A stretch of DNA of 25,053 nt from Ilumatobacteraceae bacterium (GTDB lineage: Bacteria; Actinomycetota; Acidimicrobiia; Acidimicrobiales; Ilumatobacteraceae). Position numbers and translations under genes: made by a program. Position 1 is the stretch's first letter; each line of letters opens with the position of its first letter. Location of the stretch: positions 1 to 25,053 of the forward strand of contig SKFX01000228.1 of the NCBI GenBank assembly GCA_007117775.1. Direction: 5' to 3'. The notes beneath the pieces are model-generated. The model was not told the origin of the DNA. It did not search any database and saw nothing but the letters and a program-made list of their open reading frames with translations. Below are positions 1 to 8,030 of this stretch, one piece after another.

Positions 1-1656
1 CACGGCGAGCATCTGGCCTTCGTGGATCTGCGTGACCATTCCGGTCTCATCCAGTGTGTGGTGGACAACGATGTCGACGTCCGCAGTGAATACGTCGTCC
101 GAATCACCGGTGTGGTCAGGGCGCGGCCCGAGGGCACCGAGAATGAGCAGTTGTCGACCGGTGCGATCGAGATCGGCGAGTGCGAGGTCGAGGTGCTGCG
201 CGAGGCCGAACCGCCGCCATTCCCGGTCGATGCCCGCGCCGATGAGGTCGATGAGGGCCTGCGCCTGCAATACCGGTATCTGGATCTGCGTCGCGAACGC
301 ATGCAGGGCAACCTGCGCGTGCGGGCCCGAGTGAACTCGGCGGTTCGCTCCGCCATGGAGGATCAGGGGTTCATCGAGGTGGAGACCCCAATGCTGGTCC
401 CCTCGACCCCCGAGGGTGCACGTGAGTTCTTGGTGCCGTCGCGCAAAGAGCCTGGAGCCTGTTACGCGCTGCCGCAGTCGCCGCAGCTGTTCAAGCAGCT
501 GCTGATGGTCTCAGGTGTCGATCGCTACTACCAGATCGCTCGCTGTCTGCGAGACGAGGATCTCCGGGCCGATCGACAATACGAGTTCATGCAACTCGAT
601 ATGGAGATGAGCTTCGTCGACCAAGACGATGTCCTCGATGCGGTCAGCGCCGCGGTGCTCGCTGCTGCCGAGGCGGCAACCGGTGATCGTCCACCACCGA
701 TCGAGCGCATCACCTGGCATGAGGCGATGGAGCGCTTCGGTGTCGACAAGCCTGATCTGCGCTTCGGGATGGAACTCGTCGAATTGACCGATGTGTTCTC
801 GGCGACACAATTCAAGGCATTCGCCGATGCCCCCAGTATCAAGGCGATCCGTGTCGACTCCGATGGGGCGCGGGTCGATCTCGCGACGCTCGGCCGCAAT
901 CAGCTCGACCGTCTGACCGAGCGCGCCCAGAAGCTCGGTGCAAAGGGGCTCGTCTGGATGAAGGTCACCGCAGATGGCTTCGATTCGCCGGTCGCGAAGT
1001 TCTTGAACGAGTCGGAGTTGGCAGCGATCCGTGACCGCACCGGTGCCGCTCCAGGCGACCTGGTGCTGATCGTCGCCGACGAATGGGCCACGACCTGTGA
1101 GGTGCTCGGGCAACTGCGCAACGATCTCGGTCGCCCTCCGGTCCACGATGGCCCGTATCGCTACGTATGGGTGGTCGACTTCCCGCTGTTCGTCGGTGTC
1201 GATCGCCTCACCGGAGCGCCCAAGCCCGGCCATCACCCCTTCACCATGCCCCATCCCGACGATCTCGATCGCCTCGAGAGCGAACCGCTGTCGGTGCGTT
1301 CACGCGCGTATGACCTGGTGCTCAACGGCTGGGAACTCGGGTCGGGATCGATCCGGATCCATGACCCAGCGTTACAACGGCGCGTGTTCGCCGCGCTCGG
1401 GGTCACAGATGAGGAGGCGGACCGCAAGTTCGGGTTCTTCTTGAACCCGTTCCGGTTCGGAGCACCACCACACGGTGGGTTCGCGTTCGGCCTCGATCGC
1501 TTGGTGGCAATCTTGAGCGGTGAGGAGAACATCCGCGAGGTGATCGCCTTCCCCAAGACGCAATCTGGCTCGGATCCAATGACGAACGCTCCCCGAACGG
1601 TGGAGCCGGCCCAACTCGCCGAACTGGGTCTGCGGGTCGTGCCGCCGCCGAACTGA
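1..1656 (+). CDS. aspS: Aspartyl-tRNA synthetase, 5' end cut off by window
   Basis: Class II aminoacyl-tRNA synthetase that charges tRNA(Asp) in the cytoplasm. The frame is open from base 1 (first residues HGEHLAFVDLRD), so the gene starts upstream; I estimate about 30 residues of the N-terminal OB-fold anticodon-binding domain are missing. Visible parts in order: the rest of the OB fold, class II motif 1 around YLDLRRERMQGNLR and FIEVETPML, motif 2 (YYQIARCLRDEDLRADRQ, FMQLDMEMSFV), the bacterial GAD-type insertion in the middle, and motif 3 near the C-terminus (GFAFGLDRLVAILSG) followed by REVIAFPKTQSGSDPMTNAP. The length fits the long bacterial form. It ends 4 bases before the stop of the convergent DUF1015 gene. 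The His at base 1 aligns with a position linked to non-discriminating AspRS (see findings). Confidence 0.97.
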   Translation, partial: HGEHLAFVDLRDHSGLIQCVVDNDVDVRSEYVVRITGVVRARPEGTENEQLSTGAIEIGECEVEVLREAEPPPFPVDARADEVDEGLRLQYRYLDLRRERMQGNLRVRARVNSAVRSAMEDQGFIEVETPMLVPSTPEGAREFLVPSRKEPGACYALPQSPQLFKQLLMVSGVDRYYQIARCLRDEDLRADRQYEFMQLDMEMSFVDQDDVLDAVSAAVLAAAEAATGDRPPPIERITWHEAMERFGVDKPDLRFGMELVELTDVFSATQFKAFADAPSIKAIRVDSDGARVDLATLGRNQLDRLTERAQKLGAKGLVWMKVTADGFDSPVAKFLNESELAAIRDRTGAAPGDLVLIVADEWATTCEVLGQLRNDLGRPPVHDGPYRYVWVVDFPLFVGVDRLTGAPKPGHHPFTMPHPDDLDRLESEPLSVRSRAYDLVLNGWELGSGSIRIHDPALQRRVFAALGVTDEEADRKFGFFLNPFRFGAPPHGGFAFGLDRLVAILSGEENIREVIAFPKTQSGSDPMTNAPRTVEPAQLAELGLRVVPPPN

Positions 1657-1665
1657 ACGTTCAGT
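1652..1665. repeat. 14-bp perfect palindrome across two convergent stop codons
   Basis: ACTGAACGTTCAGT is its own reverse complement. It contains the aspS stop (TGA, 1654-1656) and, on the other strand, the DUF1015 stop (TCA at 1661-1663). In RNA it could form only a 5-bp stem with an ACGT loop, so it is weak as a terminator. No T-tract follows on either strand. Confidence 0.6.
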
Positions 1666-2851
1666 CGAGCGGTCTGATGACGAGACCGGTCTGCAGCTTC
1701 GGGGTGAAGAACGTCGATTTGGGCGGCATGAGCAGACCTTCGCGGGCGGTGCGTTCGATCTCGGCCAGGCTGACCGGCCGGATCAACACCCCTGCGCAGT
1801 AGTCGCCGCCGTCGACCGCAGCGAGGATCTCGGTGACTCCGTGCTGATAGGACACCTCCGCAGTGGTATCTGCCAGGGCGTGCTCGAGCCAGGCGCCATC
1901 GAGGGATCGGATCTGGTCGAACACCCCTGGCCGCGCCAGCATCCAGTTCAGTCGCCCACCGGGTTCGACGAGGCAGAGCGCGCCGCGTGCATCCATCTCA
2001 GCGACGACATCGGCGGTCGTCACCTCAGCCGGGCTGATCTCGAAGTACTCGCCGAGACGAGCGCGCAGGTCGTCGACACCGATACCGCAATAGAGCCGGT
2101 GGATCGCCTCGACACTGAGTTGTTCCTCGATCAATTCGTTGATGAACGTGAGGGTGAATCGGGCGGCCTCAGCCTGGTCTCCACCGTGCTCGCGCTGTTC
2201 ATCGCGATAGATCCGCGAGATCCCGTATCGGTGGTGGCCGTCGGCGATCAGGACATCATCGGATGCGATCAGGGCTGCGATCTCGTCGATGCGTTGGGGA
2301 TCGCTGATGCGCTCGACGCGGTGCTCGACGCCGTCTTGGATGAACGATCCGAGCGCCTCACCGGGTTCGGTCAGCAACTCGCTCAACCCGCTCGCAAGCG
2401 ATAAGCCCCATACCGGTGACAGGTTCGCCCGAGTGGCTCGGGTCAGGTCCAGGCGGTCGGTGGAGGCTTTCGGCGTGGTCCGCTCATGTGGCAGTACACC
2501 GCCAGCACCCTCATCGACCACTTCGAGGCCGCCCAGGACTCCGACGATGGTGCGCGCCCGCCCAGCGGCATCGGTGAATGACATCCGGTAGACGGTGAAT
2601 GAGGGCTCGGTATCGCGGATCAGCACCCCTTGGTCGATCCACGACATGAGGGTCGCTGCGGCATCGTCATAGCGACCCGGTCCGTCGGCCTCTCGCGGGA
2701 CGTCGACGTGCACGATATTGCTTCGGTGCAGCGCGCCATAGTGCGCGACGTCAGCATCTGACAACACGTCATAGGGCGGTGCGGTCAACTCGGTGAGTGT
2801 CCCGGCATCGGGTGAGAAGCGATAGGAGCGGAAGGGGATGAACTCTGGCAC
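1661..2851 (-). CDS. DUF1015 family protein
   Basis: A 396-residue cytoplasmic protein of the DUF1015 family (Pfam PF06245), whose biochemical role is not settled. Recognisable family features are the N-terminal FIPFRSYRFSP and TAPPYDVLSDADVAHY, the segment SNIVHVDVP, the central PHERTTPKASTDRLDL, the ADGHHRYGISRIYRDE motif, and the C-terminal MPPKSTFFTPKLQTGLVIRPL. The conserved His/Arg/Asp-rich motifs suggest an enzyme, but I cannot name a substrate. The start is ATG at 2851, with AGGGG about 6 bases upstream as ribosome binding site. It is the only minus-strand gene here and is probably monocistronic, divergent from the HAD phosphatase and convergent with aspS with a 4-base gap. Confidence 0.93.
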   Translation of the reverse strand: MPEFIPFRSYRFSPDAGTLTELTAPPYDVLSDADVAHYGALHRSNIVHVDVPREADGPGRYDDAAATLMSWIDQGVLIRDTEPSFTVYRMSFTDAAGRARTIVGVLGGLEVVDEGAGGVLPHERTTPKASTDRLDLTRATRANLSPVWGLSLASGLSELLTEPGEALGSFIQDGVEHRVERISDPQRIDEIAALIASDDVLIADGHHRYGISRIYRDEQREHGGDQAEAARFTLTFINELIEEQLSVEAIHRLYCGIGVDDLRARLGEYFEISPAEVTTADVVAEMDARGALCLVEPGGRLNWMLARPGVFDQIRSLDGAWLEHALADTTAEVSYQHGVTEILAAVDGGDYCAGVLIRPVSLAEIERTAREGLLMPPKSTFFTPKLQTGLVIRPLD

Positions 2852-3001
2852 GCCCCTAGATTGTCATCTCGATCACCCGAACGCAGTGATCGACCTCGAA
2901 CCCGATGCTGACAGCGCAGGAGTGGTGTGGACCATCACAACAACGTCAACCGAGACAATCTGGAACCGCGCGACAGTGCTCGACAGCGCTCGGGCCGGAC
3001 C
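2852..3001. promoter_or_regulatory. Divergent intergenic region
   Basis: About 150 bases between the DUF1015 start (minus) and the HAD phosphatase start (plus), so it should hold promoters for both. I see no convincing -35/-10 pair on either strand. An AGGAG at 2918-2922 lies 4 bases before an in-frame GTG at 2927, which is an alternative start for the HAD gene. Confidence 0.4.
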
Positions 3002-3898
3002 ATGATGTTCGATACGGTCATCTGTGACCTCGACGGGGTGGTCTGGCTCGAAGGCGAGCCGATCGGTGACTCGGTCGCAGCGATCGCTGGTTGGCGCGAG
3101 ATGGGCTGTCGTGTGCTGTTCGTGACCAATAACTCGACGGTGTCGTCGGCGGCCCATGCAGCTCGCCTCGCCGACATCGGAATCGACGCTGACGGTGATG
3201 TCATCTCATCATCGGATGCTGCTGCGGCGATGATCGCTGCCGGGGAGTCGGTGCTGGTGCTCGGTGGTGCAGGGATCACCGAGGCGATCACCGCTCGCGG
3301 CGCGCAGCTCGTGGATCCGAACGCTGACGCCGGTGTGGGCGCATCCCTCGAAGGTGTGGATGCCGTGGTGGTGGGCCTCGATCGGCGTTTCGATTACCAG
3401 CGGCTCTCTGCTGCCTCGGCTGCACTTCGGTCGGGGGCGCGCTTCATCGCAACCAACGAAGATCCCGCTCTGCCGACGCCAACGGGTCCGATGCCGGGGG
3501 CTGGGTCGATCGTGGCAGCGGTCGCATCGGCGTCGGGGCGCGCCCCGGTCGTGGCGGGCAAACCCCATCGGGCCATCGTGGCGGTGATCCATGAACGTCT
3601 CGGGTCCGAGTTCGACCCGGCGCGCGCCCTGGTGGTCGGGGACCGGCTCAGCACCGATGGCGCATTGGCCGCTCATCTGCGGTGTCGGTTCGCCTTGGTG
3701 CGCGATGGTGCAGTGACTGCGGTGCGACCAGATGGCGATGAGGGTGACGCAGTGGAGACCGCGAGCGAAAGCGGTGATGATGGGCCGGCGATGGACGACG
3801 TTGACGCGATCGCTGACGATGTGCGCGCCGCGGTGTGGTTGACGGCGAGCTCTGTGCATGAAGTGATGGTCGCGTGTCGTCTGCGCGCGTCTGACTAG
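3002..3898 (+). CDS. HAD-IIA phosphatase, likely glycerol-3-phosphate phosphatase type
   Basis: HAD superfamily subclass IIA hydrolase (NagD/phosphoglycolate-phosphatase-like), about 298 residues from ATG 3002. Motif I is FDTVICDLDGVVWLEG at the N-terminus, motif II is VLFVTNNSTVS, then the C2 cap, motif III AGKPHRAI, and motif IV LVVGDRLSTDGALAAH. Its place upstream of tlyA-nadK-recN matches M. tuberculosis Rv1692, reported as a glycerol-3-phosphate phosphatase; that makes this substrate a reasonable guess but not proven. An in-frame GTG at 2927 has an AGGAG in front and would add 25 residues unlike the HAD fold, so I prefer 3002. The C-terminal part carries a family-atypical acidic stretch (GDEGDAVETASESGDD) before the end. 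Probably cytoplasmic. Confidence 0.88.
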   Translation: MMFDTVICDLDGVVWLEGEPIGDSVAAIAGWREMGCRVLFVTNNSTVSSAAHAARLADIGIDADGDVISSSDAAAAMIAAGESVLVLGGAGITEAITARGAQLVDPNADAGVGASLEGVDAVVVGLDRRFDYQRLSAASAALRSGARFIATNEDPALPTPTGPMPGAGSIVAAVASASGRAPVVAGKPHRAIVAVIHERLGSEFDPARALVVGDRLSTDGALAAHLRCRFALVRDGAVTAVRPDGDEGDAVETASESGDDGPAMDDVDAIADDVRAAVWLTASSVHEVMVACRLRASD

Positions 3899-4197
3899 GC
3901 TCAACGTTGTGTTGCGACCGTCAGCGATGTGCGGTGTCGTCGAAGCTCTGATATCGACATCCACATCGAACTCATATCGTCCTCGCTGTGTGACGATGTC
4001 CGGTGTTGAGAGATACCGCGTTGTGCGCGATGGCGCGGCTATCGTGCCGTTCGTGCTGAAAATGTCGCAGCAGTCGGCGGTGTTCGCTCCGTCGATCCCG
4101 TTCTCACCGAATCGGTGGGTGTCGTCTCCGATCCGGTCTGGGACTCGGCGGCGAATCTCAACCACAACTGTCAACTAACCAAGGAAGGCAATCCGCC
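3899..4197. promoter_or_regulatory. Intergenic region with presumed promoter of the histone-like gene
   Basis: About 300 bases without a convincing gene. Both strands happen to be open, but the plus-strand frame from 3909 has mixed third-position bases and no recognisable protein. The stretch presumably contains the promoter and 5' leader of the downstream gene. I find no clean sigma-70-like promoter pair. A short inverted repeat CCGCG/CGCGG lies at 4016-4020 and 4034-4038. A good ribosome binding site, AAGGAAGG at 4181-4188, ends 9 bases before the ATG at 4198. Confidence 0.5.
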
Positions 4198-4557
4198 ATG
4201 GCTACTGCCCGCAAGAAGACCACCGCCCGCAAGCCGGCCAGGAAGAAGGCTGCAGCGAAGAAGACCGCTGCTCGTCGTCCGGCCGCCAAGAAGAAGGCTG
4301 CAGCGAAGAAGAAGGCGACCAAGAAGGCCGCCGCCAAGAAGAAGGCCGTCGCGAAGAAGCGTCCGGCCGCGAAGAAGAAGGCCGCCGCGAAGAAGCGTCC
4401 GGCCGCTCGCAAGAAGGCCGCTGCGAAGAAGCGTCCGGCCGCGAAGAAGAAGGCCGCCGCGAAGAAGCGTCCGGCCGCTCGCAAGAAGGCCGCTGCGAAG
4501 AAGCGTCCGGCCGCGAAGAAGCGGGCCGCCAAGAAGACCGCAGCGCGTCGTCGCTGA
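4198..4557 (+). CDS. Histone H1-like Lys/Ala-rich repeat protein
   Basis: A 119-residue protein made almost only of Lys, Ala, Arg and Pro, with a few Thr and one Val. It starts MATARKKTTARKPARKK and ends AAKKTAARRR. From about residue 53 it consists of a 12-residue unit, KKRPAAKKKAAA, alternating with KKRPAARKKAAA. Such sequences resemble eukaryotic histone H1 tails, the tail of actinobacterial HupB and Pseudomonas AlgP; they are predicted to be disordered, very basic and to bind DNA or RNA without sequence specificity. There is no N-terminal HU domain, so this is a tail-only protein and not HupB. A strong ribosome binding site (AAGGAAGG) supports the start and suggests good expression. It lies 32 bases before tlyA. 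In M. tuberculosis the gene at this position, Rv1693, is a small conserved hypothetical. Confidence 0.9.
   Translation: MATARKKTTARKPARKKAAAKKTAARRPAAKKKAAAKKKATKKAAAKKKAVAKKRPAAKKKAAAKKRPAARKKAAAKKRPAAKKKAAAKKRPAARKKAAAKKRPAAKKRAAKKTAARRR
4351..4521 (+). repeat. Tandem repeat, 72-bp perfect period (36-bp subunits)
   Basis: Inside the histone-like gene the segment 4354-4425 is repeated base for base at 4426-4497, and the first 24 bases are repeated again from 4498. The period-72 match is perfect from 4351 to 4521. Each 72-bp unit holds two similar 36-bp subunits, each starting AAGAAGCGTCCGGCC (4354, 4390, 4426, 4462, 4498), which differ mainly at a Lys/Arg codon (AAG versus CGC) and its neighbours. 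Synonymous sites are identical too, which points to a recent duplication. Confidence 0.93.
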
Positions 4558-4589
4558 TTCGTCTTTGTTGATCAGAGCGTTCCGCACGG

Positions 4590-5363
4590 ATGTCGTCACG
4601 ACGGCGCCTTGACGCGGAACTCGTCCGCAGGGGGCTCGCGTCGAGCAGAGCCCACGCCTGCGAACTGATCGAGAGCCATCGCGTATTGGTCGGTGGTGCA
4701 TCTGCCGATAAGCCATCGCGGCTGGTGTCGGCGGCAGAGAGTGTGGTCGTCCAAGGCCAGCCTCGCCGCTACGTCAGCCGCGGTGGCGACAAACTCGCCT
4801 CGGCTCTCGATCACTTCGATATCGATGTTGCTGGGAGACGGTGTCTCGATATCGGCGCGTCGACCGGGGGCTTCACCGACTGCCTGCTCCAGCGTGGTGC
4901 AGCGTCGGTGGTGGCCCTCGATGTCGGCCATGGGCAACTCGATGCCTCATTGCGCAATGATCCGCGGGTGACGGTGCTCGAGCGGTGCAACATCCGAGAC
5001 GCCGACCTCACGATGCTCGGCCATCGTGTGGATATTGTCGTGTGTGATGTGTCGTTCATCTCGCTGCGTCTGGTCATTCCGGTCGCCGTTGCCCTGTGTG
5101 CCCCGGATGCGATGATGGTGCTCTTGGTGAAGCCGCAGTTCGAGGCGGGGCGTCGAGAGGCGAGTAAGGGATCGGGAGTGATCCGCGATCCCGAGATCTG
5201 GGAACGTGTCCGCGCTGAGGTCGAAGGCCACCTGATCGCACACGGTGGTGATGTGGTCGGCTGGGTCGATTCGCCGATCCTCGGAGCGAAGGGAAACCGG
5301 GAGTTCCTTGTCGCAGCTACCGTGTCTGATCCGACGCCTGACCCAAAGGAAGCTGATCGATGA
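4590..5363 (+). CDS. tlyA: TlyA-type 2'-O-ribose rRNA methyltransferase
   Basis: A 257-residue S4-FtsJ protein. TlyA methylates the 2'-OH of cytidines in 16S and 23S rRNA with S-adenosylmethionine; in mycobacteria its loss gives capreomycin resistance. The N-terminal S4 RNA-binding domain covers about residues 4-60 (LDAELVRRGLASSRAHACEL), followed by the Rossmann methyltransferase domain with the SAM motif CLDIGASTGGFTDCLL. The catalytic K-D-K-E set is visible as K68 (SRGGDKL), D153 (CDVSFIS), K181 (LLVKPQFE) and E238 (KGNREFL). Start ATG 4590 gives the normal N-terminus; the ribosome binding site is weak. The stop overlaps the nadK start as ATGA, so the two are probably translationally coupled. 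Confidence 0.95.
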   Translation: MSSRRRLDAELVRRGLASSRAHACELIESHRVLVGGASADKPSRLVSAAESVVVQGQPRRYVSRGGDKLASALDHFDIDVAGRRCLDIGASTGGFTDCLLQRGAASVVALDVGHGQLDASLRNDPRVTVLERCNIRDADLTMLGHRVDIVVCDVSFISLRLVIPVAVALCAPDAMMVLLVKPQFEAGRREASKGSGVIRDPEIWERVRAEVEGHLIAHGGDVVGWVDSPILGAKGNREFLVAATVSDPTPDPKEADR

Positions 5364-6292
5364 CTGATCTGAATCGGGAGCGAGAGGCTCGCGACACATC
5401 GCAGATGGCTTCAAGTGGTCGGATCGCTGCGTTGAAGGTGCTGCTGGTTGCGCACCATGAACGTGGTGAGGCTGGAGCGGTTGCCCGACAGGTCGTCGAG
5501 TGGTTGAGGGCCAACGGGCATCGCGGTTGGTTGCTTCCCGATGACGCAGACGCGCTCGCGATGGCCGAACTCGCTGACGACACCTCGCCCGCTGAGGCGG
5601 ACCTCGTGGTGAGTCTCGGCGGAGATGGCACGATGTTGCGAGCCGTGCATTTGCTCGATGGGGCTGCCGTGCCCTTATTGGGGGTGAACCTGGGCTGGCT
5701 CGGCTATCTCACCGAGGTCGAGGCCGGTGGTCTCACCGACGCCTTGGCGCGGTTCGCTTCGGGGGCTGAGGCGGGTCGTTGGCATCTCGACGAGCGCCTC
5801 ATGCTCGAGGTTGTGGCCGAACAGGCCGATGGGACTCCGCTCGGAACCTGGCGGGCGTTGAATGAGGCGGTGATCGAGAAGTGGGAGTCAGGCCACACCA
5901 TCCGTCTCCTGGCGCGAATCGACGGTGAACGTTTCACGACCTACGCCGCTGATGGCCTGATCGTTGCGACTCCCACCGGCTCGACGGCCTATTCGCTCTC
6001 GGCTCGAGGTCCGGTCGTCTCGCCGCGTCACCGAGCGTTGCTGTTGACGCCGGTGGCTCCGCATATGCTCTTCGATCGCAGCCTGGTACTCGATCCGTCG
6101 GAATCGGTCGAACTCGAGGTGCTCGGTCATCGGCCTGCGCAGCTCTCCGTCGATGGGCGGCTGATCACGATCTTGCGAGAGGGGGACATGCTGCGCTGCG
6201 TGCCCTCGCCGGCAACTGCGTGTTTCGTCCGCTTCAGTGATGTCCGCTATCACCAGGTGCTCAAGGAGAAGTTCGGTCTCAGCGACCGATGA
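5360..6292 (+). CDS. nadK: NAD kinase
   Basis: ATP- or polyphosphate-dependent NAD kinase, 310 residues, making NADP in the cytoplasm. The substrate-binding GGDG motif is at residues 87-90 (VVSLGGDGTMLRA), followed by PLLGVNLGWLGYLTEV, the NE motif (ALNEAVIEKW), and the conserved glycine-rich TPTGSTAYSLSARGPVV and LTPVAPHMLFDRSLVL. Start ATG 5360 overlaps the tlyA stop (ATGA) and has AAGGA about 10 bases upstream. The first 20 residues before RIAALKVLLVAHH are not part of the fold, and ATG 5405 would also work. The tlyA-nadK-recN order is widely conserved in Actinobacteria. Confidence 0.96.
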   Translation: MTDLNREREARDTSQMASSGRIAALKVLLVAHHERGEAGAVARQVVEWLRANGHRGWLLPDDADALAMAELADDTSPAEADLVVSLGGDGTMLRAVHLLDGAAVPLLGVNLGWLGYLTEVEAGGLTDALARFASGAEAGRWHLDERLMLEVVAEQADGTPLGTWRALNEAVIEKWESGHTIRLLARIDGERFTTYAADGLIVATPTGSTAYSLSARGPVVSPRHRALLLTPVAPHMLFDRSLVLDPSESVELEVLGHRPAQLSVDGRLITILREGDMLRCVPSPATACFVRFSDVRYHQVLKEKFGLSDR

Positions 6293-7947
6293 TGGCCATG
6301 CTCGCCGAATTGCATCTCGAGAATCTCGGGGTGATCGAAGCGCTCGATGTCGTCTTCGATTCGGGGATGACGGCGGTGACCGGTGAGACCGGAGCGGGCA
6401 AGACCCTGATCGTCGAGGCGATCGAACTGCTCGTCGGAGGCCGGGCTGACTCGTCAATGGTCCGCTCGGGTGCTGATGAGGCGCGTGTCGACGGGCGATT
6501 CGTGGGCCCGGACTCCGACGAGGTGGTGATCTCCAGGGTGATTCCGGTCAACGGCCGCTCACGGGCGTATCTCAACGGTCGGCCGAGCACCGTCGCTGCA
6601 GTCGCTGAGATCTGTCGCGGGCTCGTCGATCTCCACGGCCAGCATGCGCATCAGAGTCTGCTGGCGGCCTCGACCCAGCGTGCCGCCATCGATCGATTCG
6701 GCGAGATCGACCTCGAGTCGTTGCGCGAGGCGCGTCGTCAACTCACCGAGGTGGAAGCGGCGATGTTCGCCCTCGGCGGTGATGAGCGTGAGCGGGCCCG
6801 CGAGATCGACCTGCTGCGCTTCCAGGTCGATGAACTCGATCGTGCCGCCATCGCGGACGCCGGAGAAGATGTCCGCCTGACTGAGATCGAGGACGGCCTC
6901 GCCGATGCCGTCGCCCATCGCGATAGCGGGGCATCGGCACTCGGCTCGATCACCGATGAGGGTGGTGTGCGCGACCGTCTCGCCGACGCTGTCGCGCTGC
7001 TCGTCGAGCGCGGACCGTTCCGTGAGGTGGCCGAACGCCTCAGCGGTCTGCTGGCCGAACTCGATGATGTGACGATGGTGTTGCGCGATGTTGTCGAGCA
7101 GGTCGAGGAGAATCCCGAACTGCTCGCAGAGGTCCGCGCTCGCCGCCAACTGCTGGCTGAGCTGCGGCGCAAATACGGCTCAGACCTGGCCGAGGTGATC
7201 GACTACGCCACCGAGATTCGCCGGCGGCTCGATGAGCTCGAGTCGTTCGAGGAGCGGGCAGCCGAACTGGCCGTCGCGCGCGAGGAGCTGCAGCACCACG
7301 TCGCTGCGGCAGCGCTCGAGGTCGGGCGCCGGCGTCGCAGCGTCGCCCCAGGTCTCGCCCAACAGGTCCAGGAGCGTCTCCGTGAACTCGCTCTTCCCGC
7401 CGCCCGGGTCGTATTCCATGTGGCCCCAGAGGACACCGATCCCGCCGCCGACGATATCGAGCTTCACTTCTCAGCGAATCCCGATGCGCCGCCCCAGCCG
7501 CTCAACAAGGTCGCCTCGGGTGGGGAGTTGGCGCGTACCATGCTGGCGCTGCGGCTCGTCTTGATGGCATCTGCGGGTTCGTCGCAGACCGATGGATCAC
7601 CGATCGTCGAACCCGGGACTCTGGTGTTCGATGAGGTCGATGCCGGCCTCGGTGGAGCCGCCGCCGTGGCGGTCGGCCAAGCACTCGGGCGGCTCGCTCG
7701 CGCCCATCAGGTGTTCGTGGTGACCCATCTGGCCCAGGTCGCCTCCGAAGCAGACCGGCAACTCGTCGTGTCCAAGCGTCTTGAGGGGGATCGCACTCGG
7801 GTGGAGACCGCAGTGGCGCAGGGGGACGGCCGGATCGACGAACTGGCCCGGATGTTGGCCGGATCGGTCACCGAGACGGCTCGGCGTCATGCCGCCGAGC
7901 TGCTCAGCCGATCCGCGCCCGAGTCCGCTGGCGGGGATAGGATGTGA
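6289..7947 (+). CDS. recN: DNA repair ATPase RecN
   Basis: SMC-like ATPase of double-strand break repair, 552 residues, of normal family length. Walker A GETGAGKT is at residues 32-39 in the N-terminal ATPase half. A central coiled-coil region follows (about residues 130-370, rich in Glu/Arg/Leu heptads such as RAREIDLLRFQVDELDRA). The C-terminal half has the ABC signature NKVASGGELARTMLALRLV, Walker B TLVFDEVDAGLGG and the H-loop VFVVTHLAQVAS. The ATG at 6289 overlaps the nadK stop as ATGA; ATG 6298, which gives MLAELHLENLGVIE, is closer to the usual N-terminus and could be the real start. Cytoplasmic, nucleoid-associated upon damage. Confidence 0.96.
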   Translation: MMAMLAELHLENLGVIEALDVVFDSGMTAVTGETGAGKTLIVEAIELLVGGRADSSMVRSGADEARVDGRFVGPDSDEVVISRVIPVNGRSRAYLNGRPSTVAAVAEICRGLVDLHGQHAHQSLLAASTQRAAIDRFGEIDLESLREARRQLTEVEAAMFALGGDERERAREIDLLRFQVDELDRAAIADAGEDVRLTEIEDGLADAVAHRDSGASALGSITDEGGVRDRLADAVALLVERGPFREVAERLSGLLAELDDVTMVLRDVVEQVEENPELLAEVRARRQLLAELRRKYGSDLAEVIDYATEIRRRLDELESFEERAAELAVAREELQHHVAAAALEVGRRRRSVAPGLAQQVQERLRELALPAARVVFHVAPEDTDPAADDIELHFSANPDAPPQPLNKVASGGELARTMLALRLVLMASAGSSQTDGSPIVEPGTLVFDEVDAGLGGAAAVAVGQALGRLARAHQVFVVTHLAQVASEADRQLVVSKRLEGDRTRVETAVAQGDGRIDELARMLAGSVTETARRHAAELLSRSAPESAGGDRM

Positions 7948-7993
7948 TTCCGTTGTGCAACGAGTTCCCCATTCCCGGCGATCAGACCGCTTG

Positions 7994-8030
7994 AGACTCT
8001 TGAGCGTCGGTGTGGGCGGTATGAGAGTCT
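7994..8030 (+). promoter_or_regulatory. Inverted repeat in the pyrG leader
   Basis: AGACTCT (7994-8000) and AGAGTCT (8024-8030) are exact inverted copies with a 23-base loop, in the 101-base gap between recN and pyrG. It ends 6 bases before the pyrG ribosome binding site (GGGAG, 8036-8040). It may be an operator or an RNA stem. No known pyrG attenuation signal is recognisable, and a chance match is possible. Confidence 0.3.

Noticed and set aside
3209..4174. Long minus-strand open frame of 321 codons
   Set aside because: It is mostly antisense to the HAD-IIA gene, which has all catalytic motifs. The protein is rich in His and Arg with no recognisable domain, typical of a shadow frame in GC-rich DNA.
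3909..4178. Plus-strand open frame of 89 codons in the 300-base gap
   Set aside because: No ribosome binding site, mixed third-position bases, and a Ser/Arg/Val-rich product without family resemblance. More likely the promoter and leader region of the histone-like gene.
4158..4532. Minus-strand frame rich in Phe and Ala
   Set aside because: It is the antisense reading of the Lys/Ala repeat (AAG read as CTT/TTC). The plus strand has a good ribosome binding site and a known protein type.
4354..4533. Five 36-bp spaced repeats that at first resemble a CRISPR array
   Set aside because: The units are directly joined with no unique spacers, and they encode in-frame Lys/Arg/Ala/Pro residues of a histone-like protein. 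It is a coding tandem repeat.
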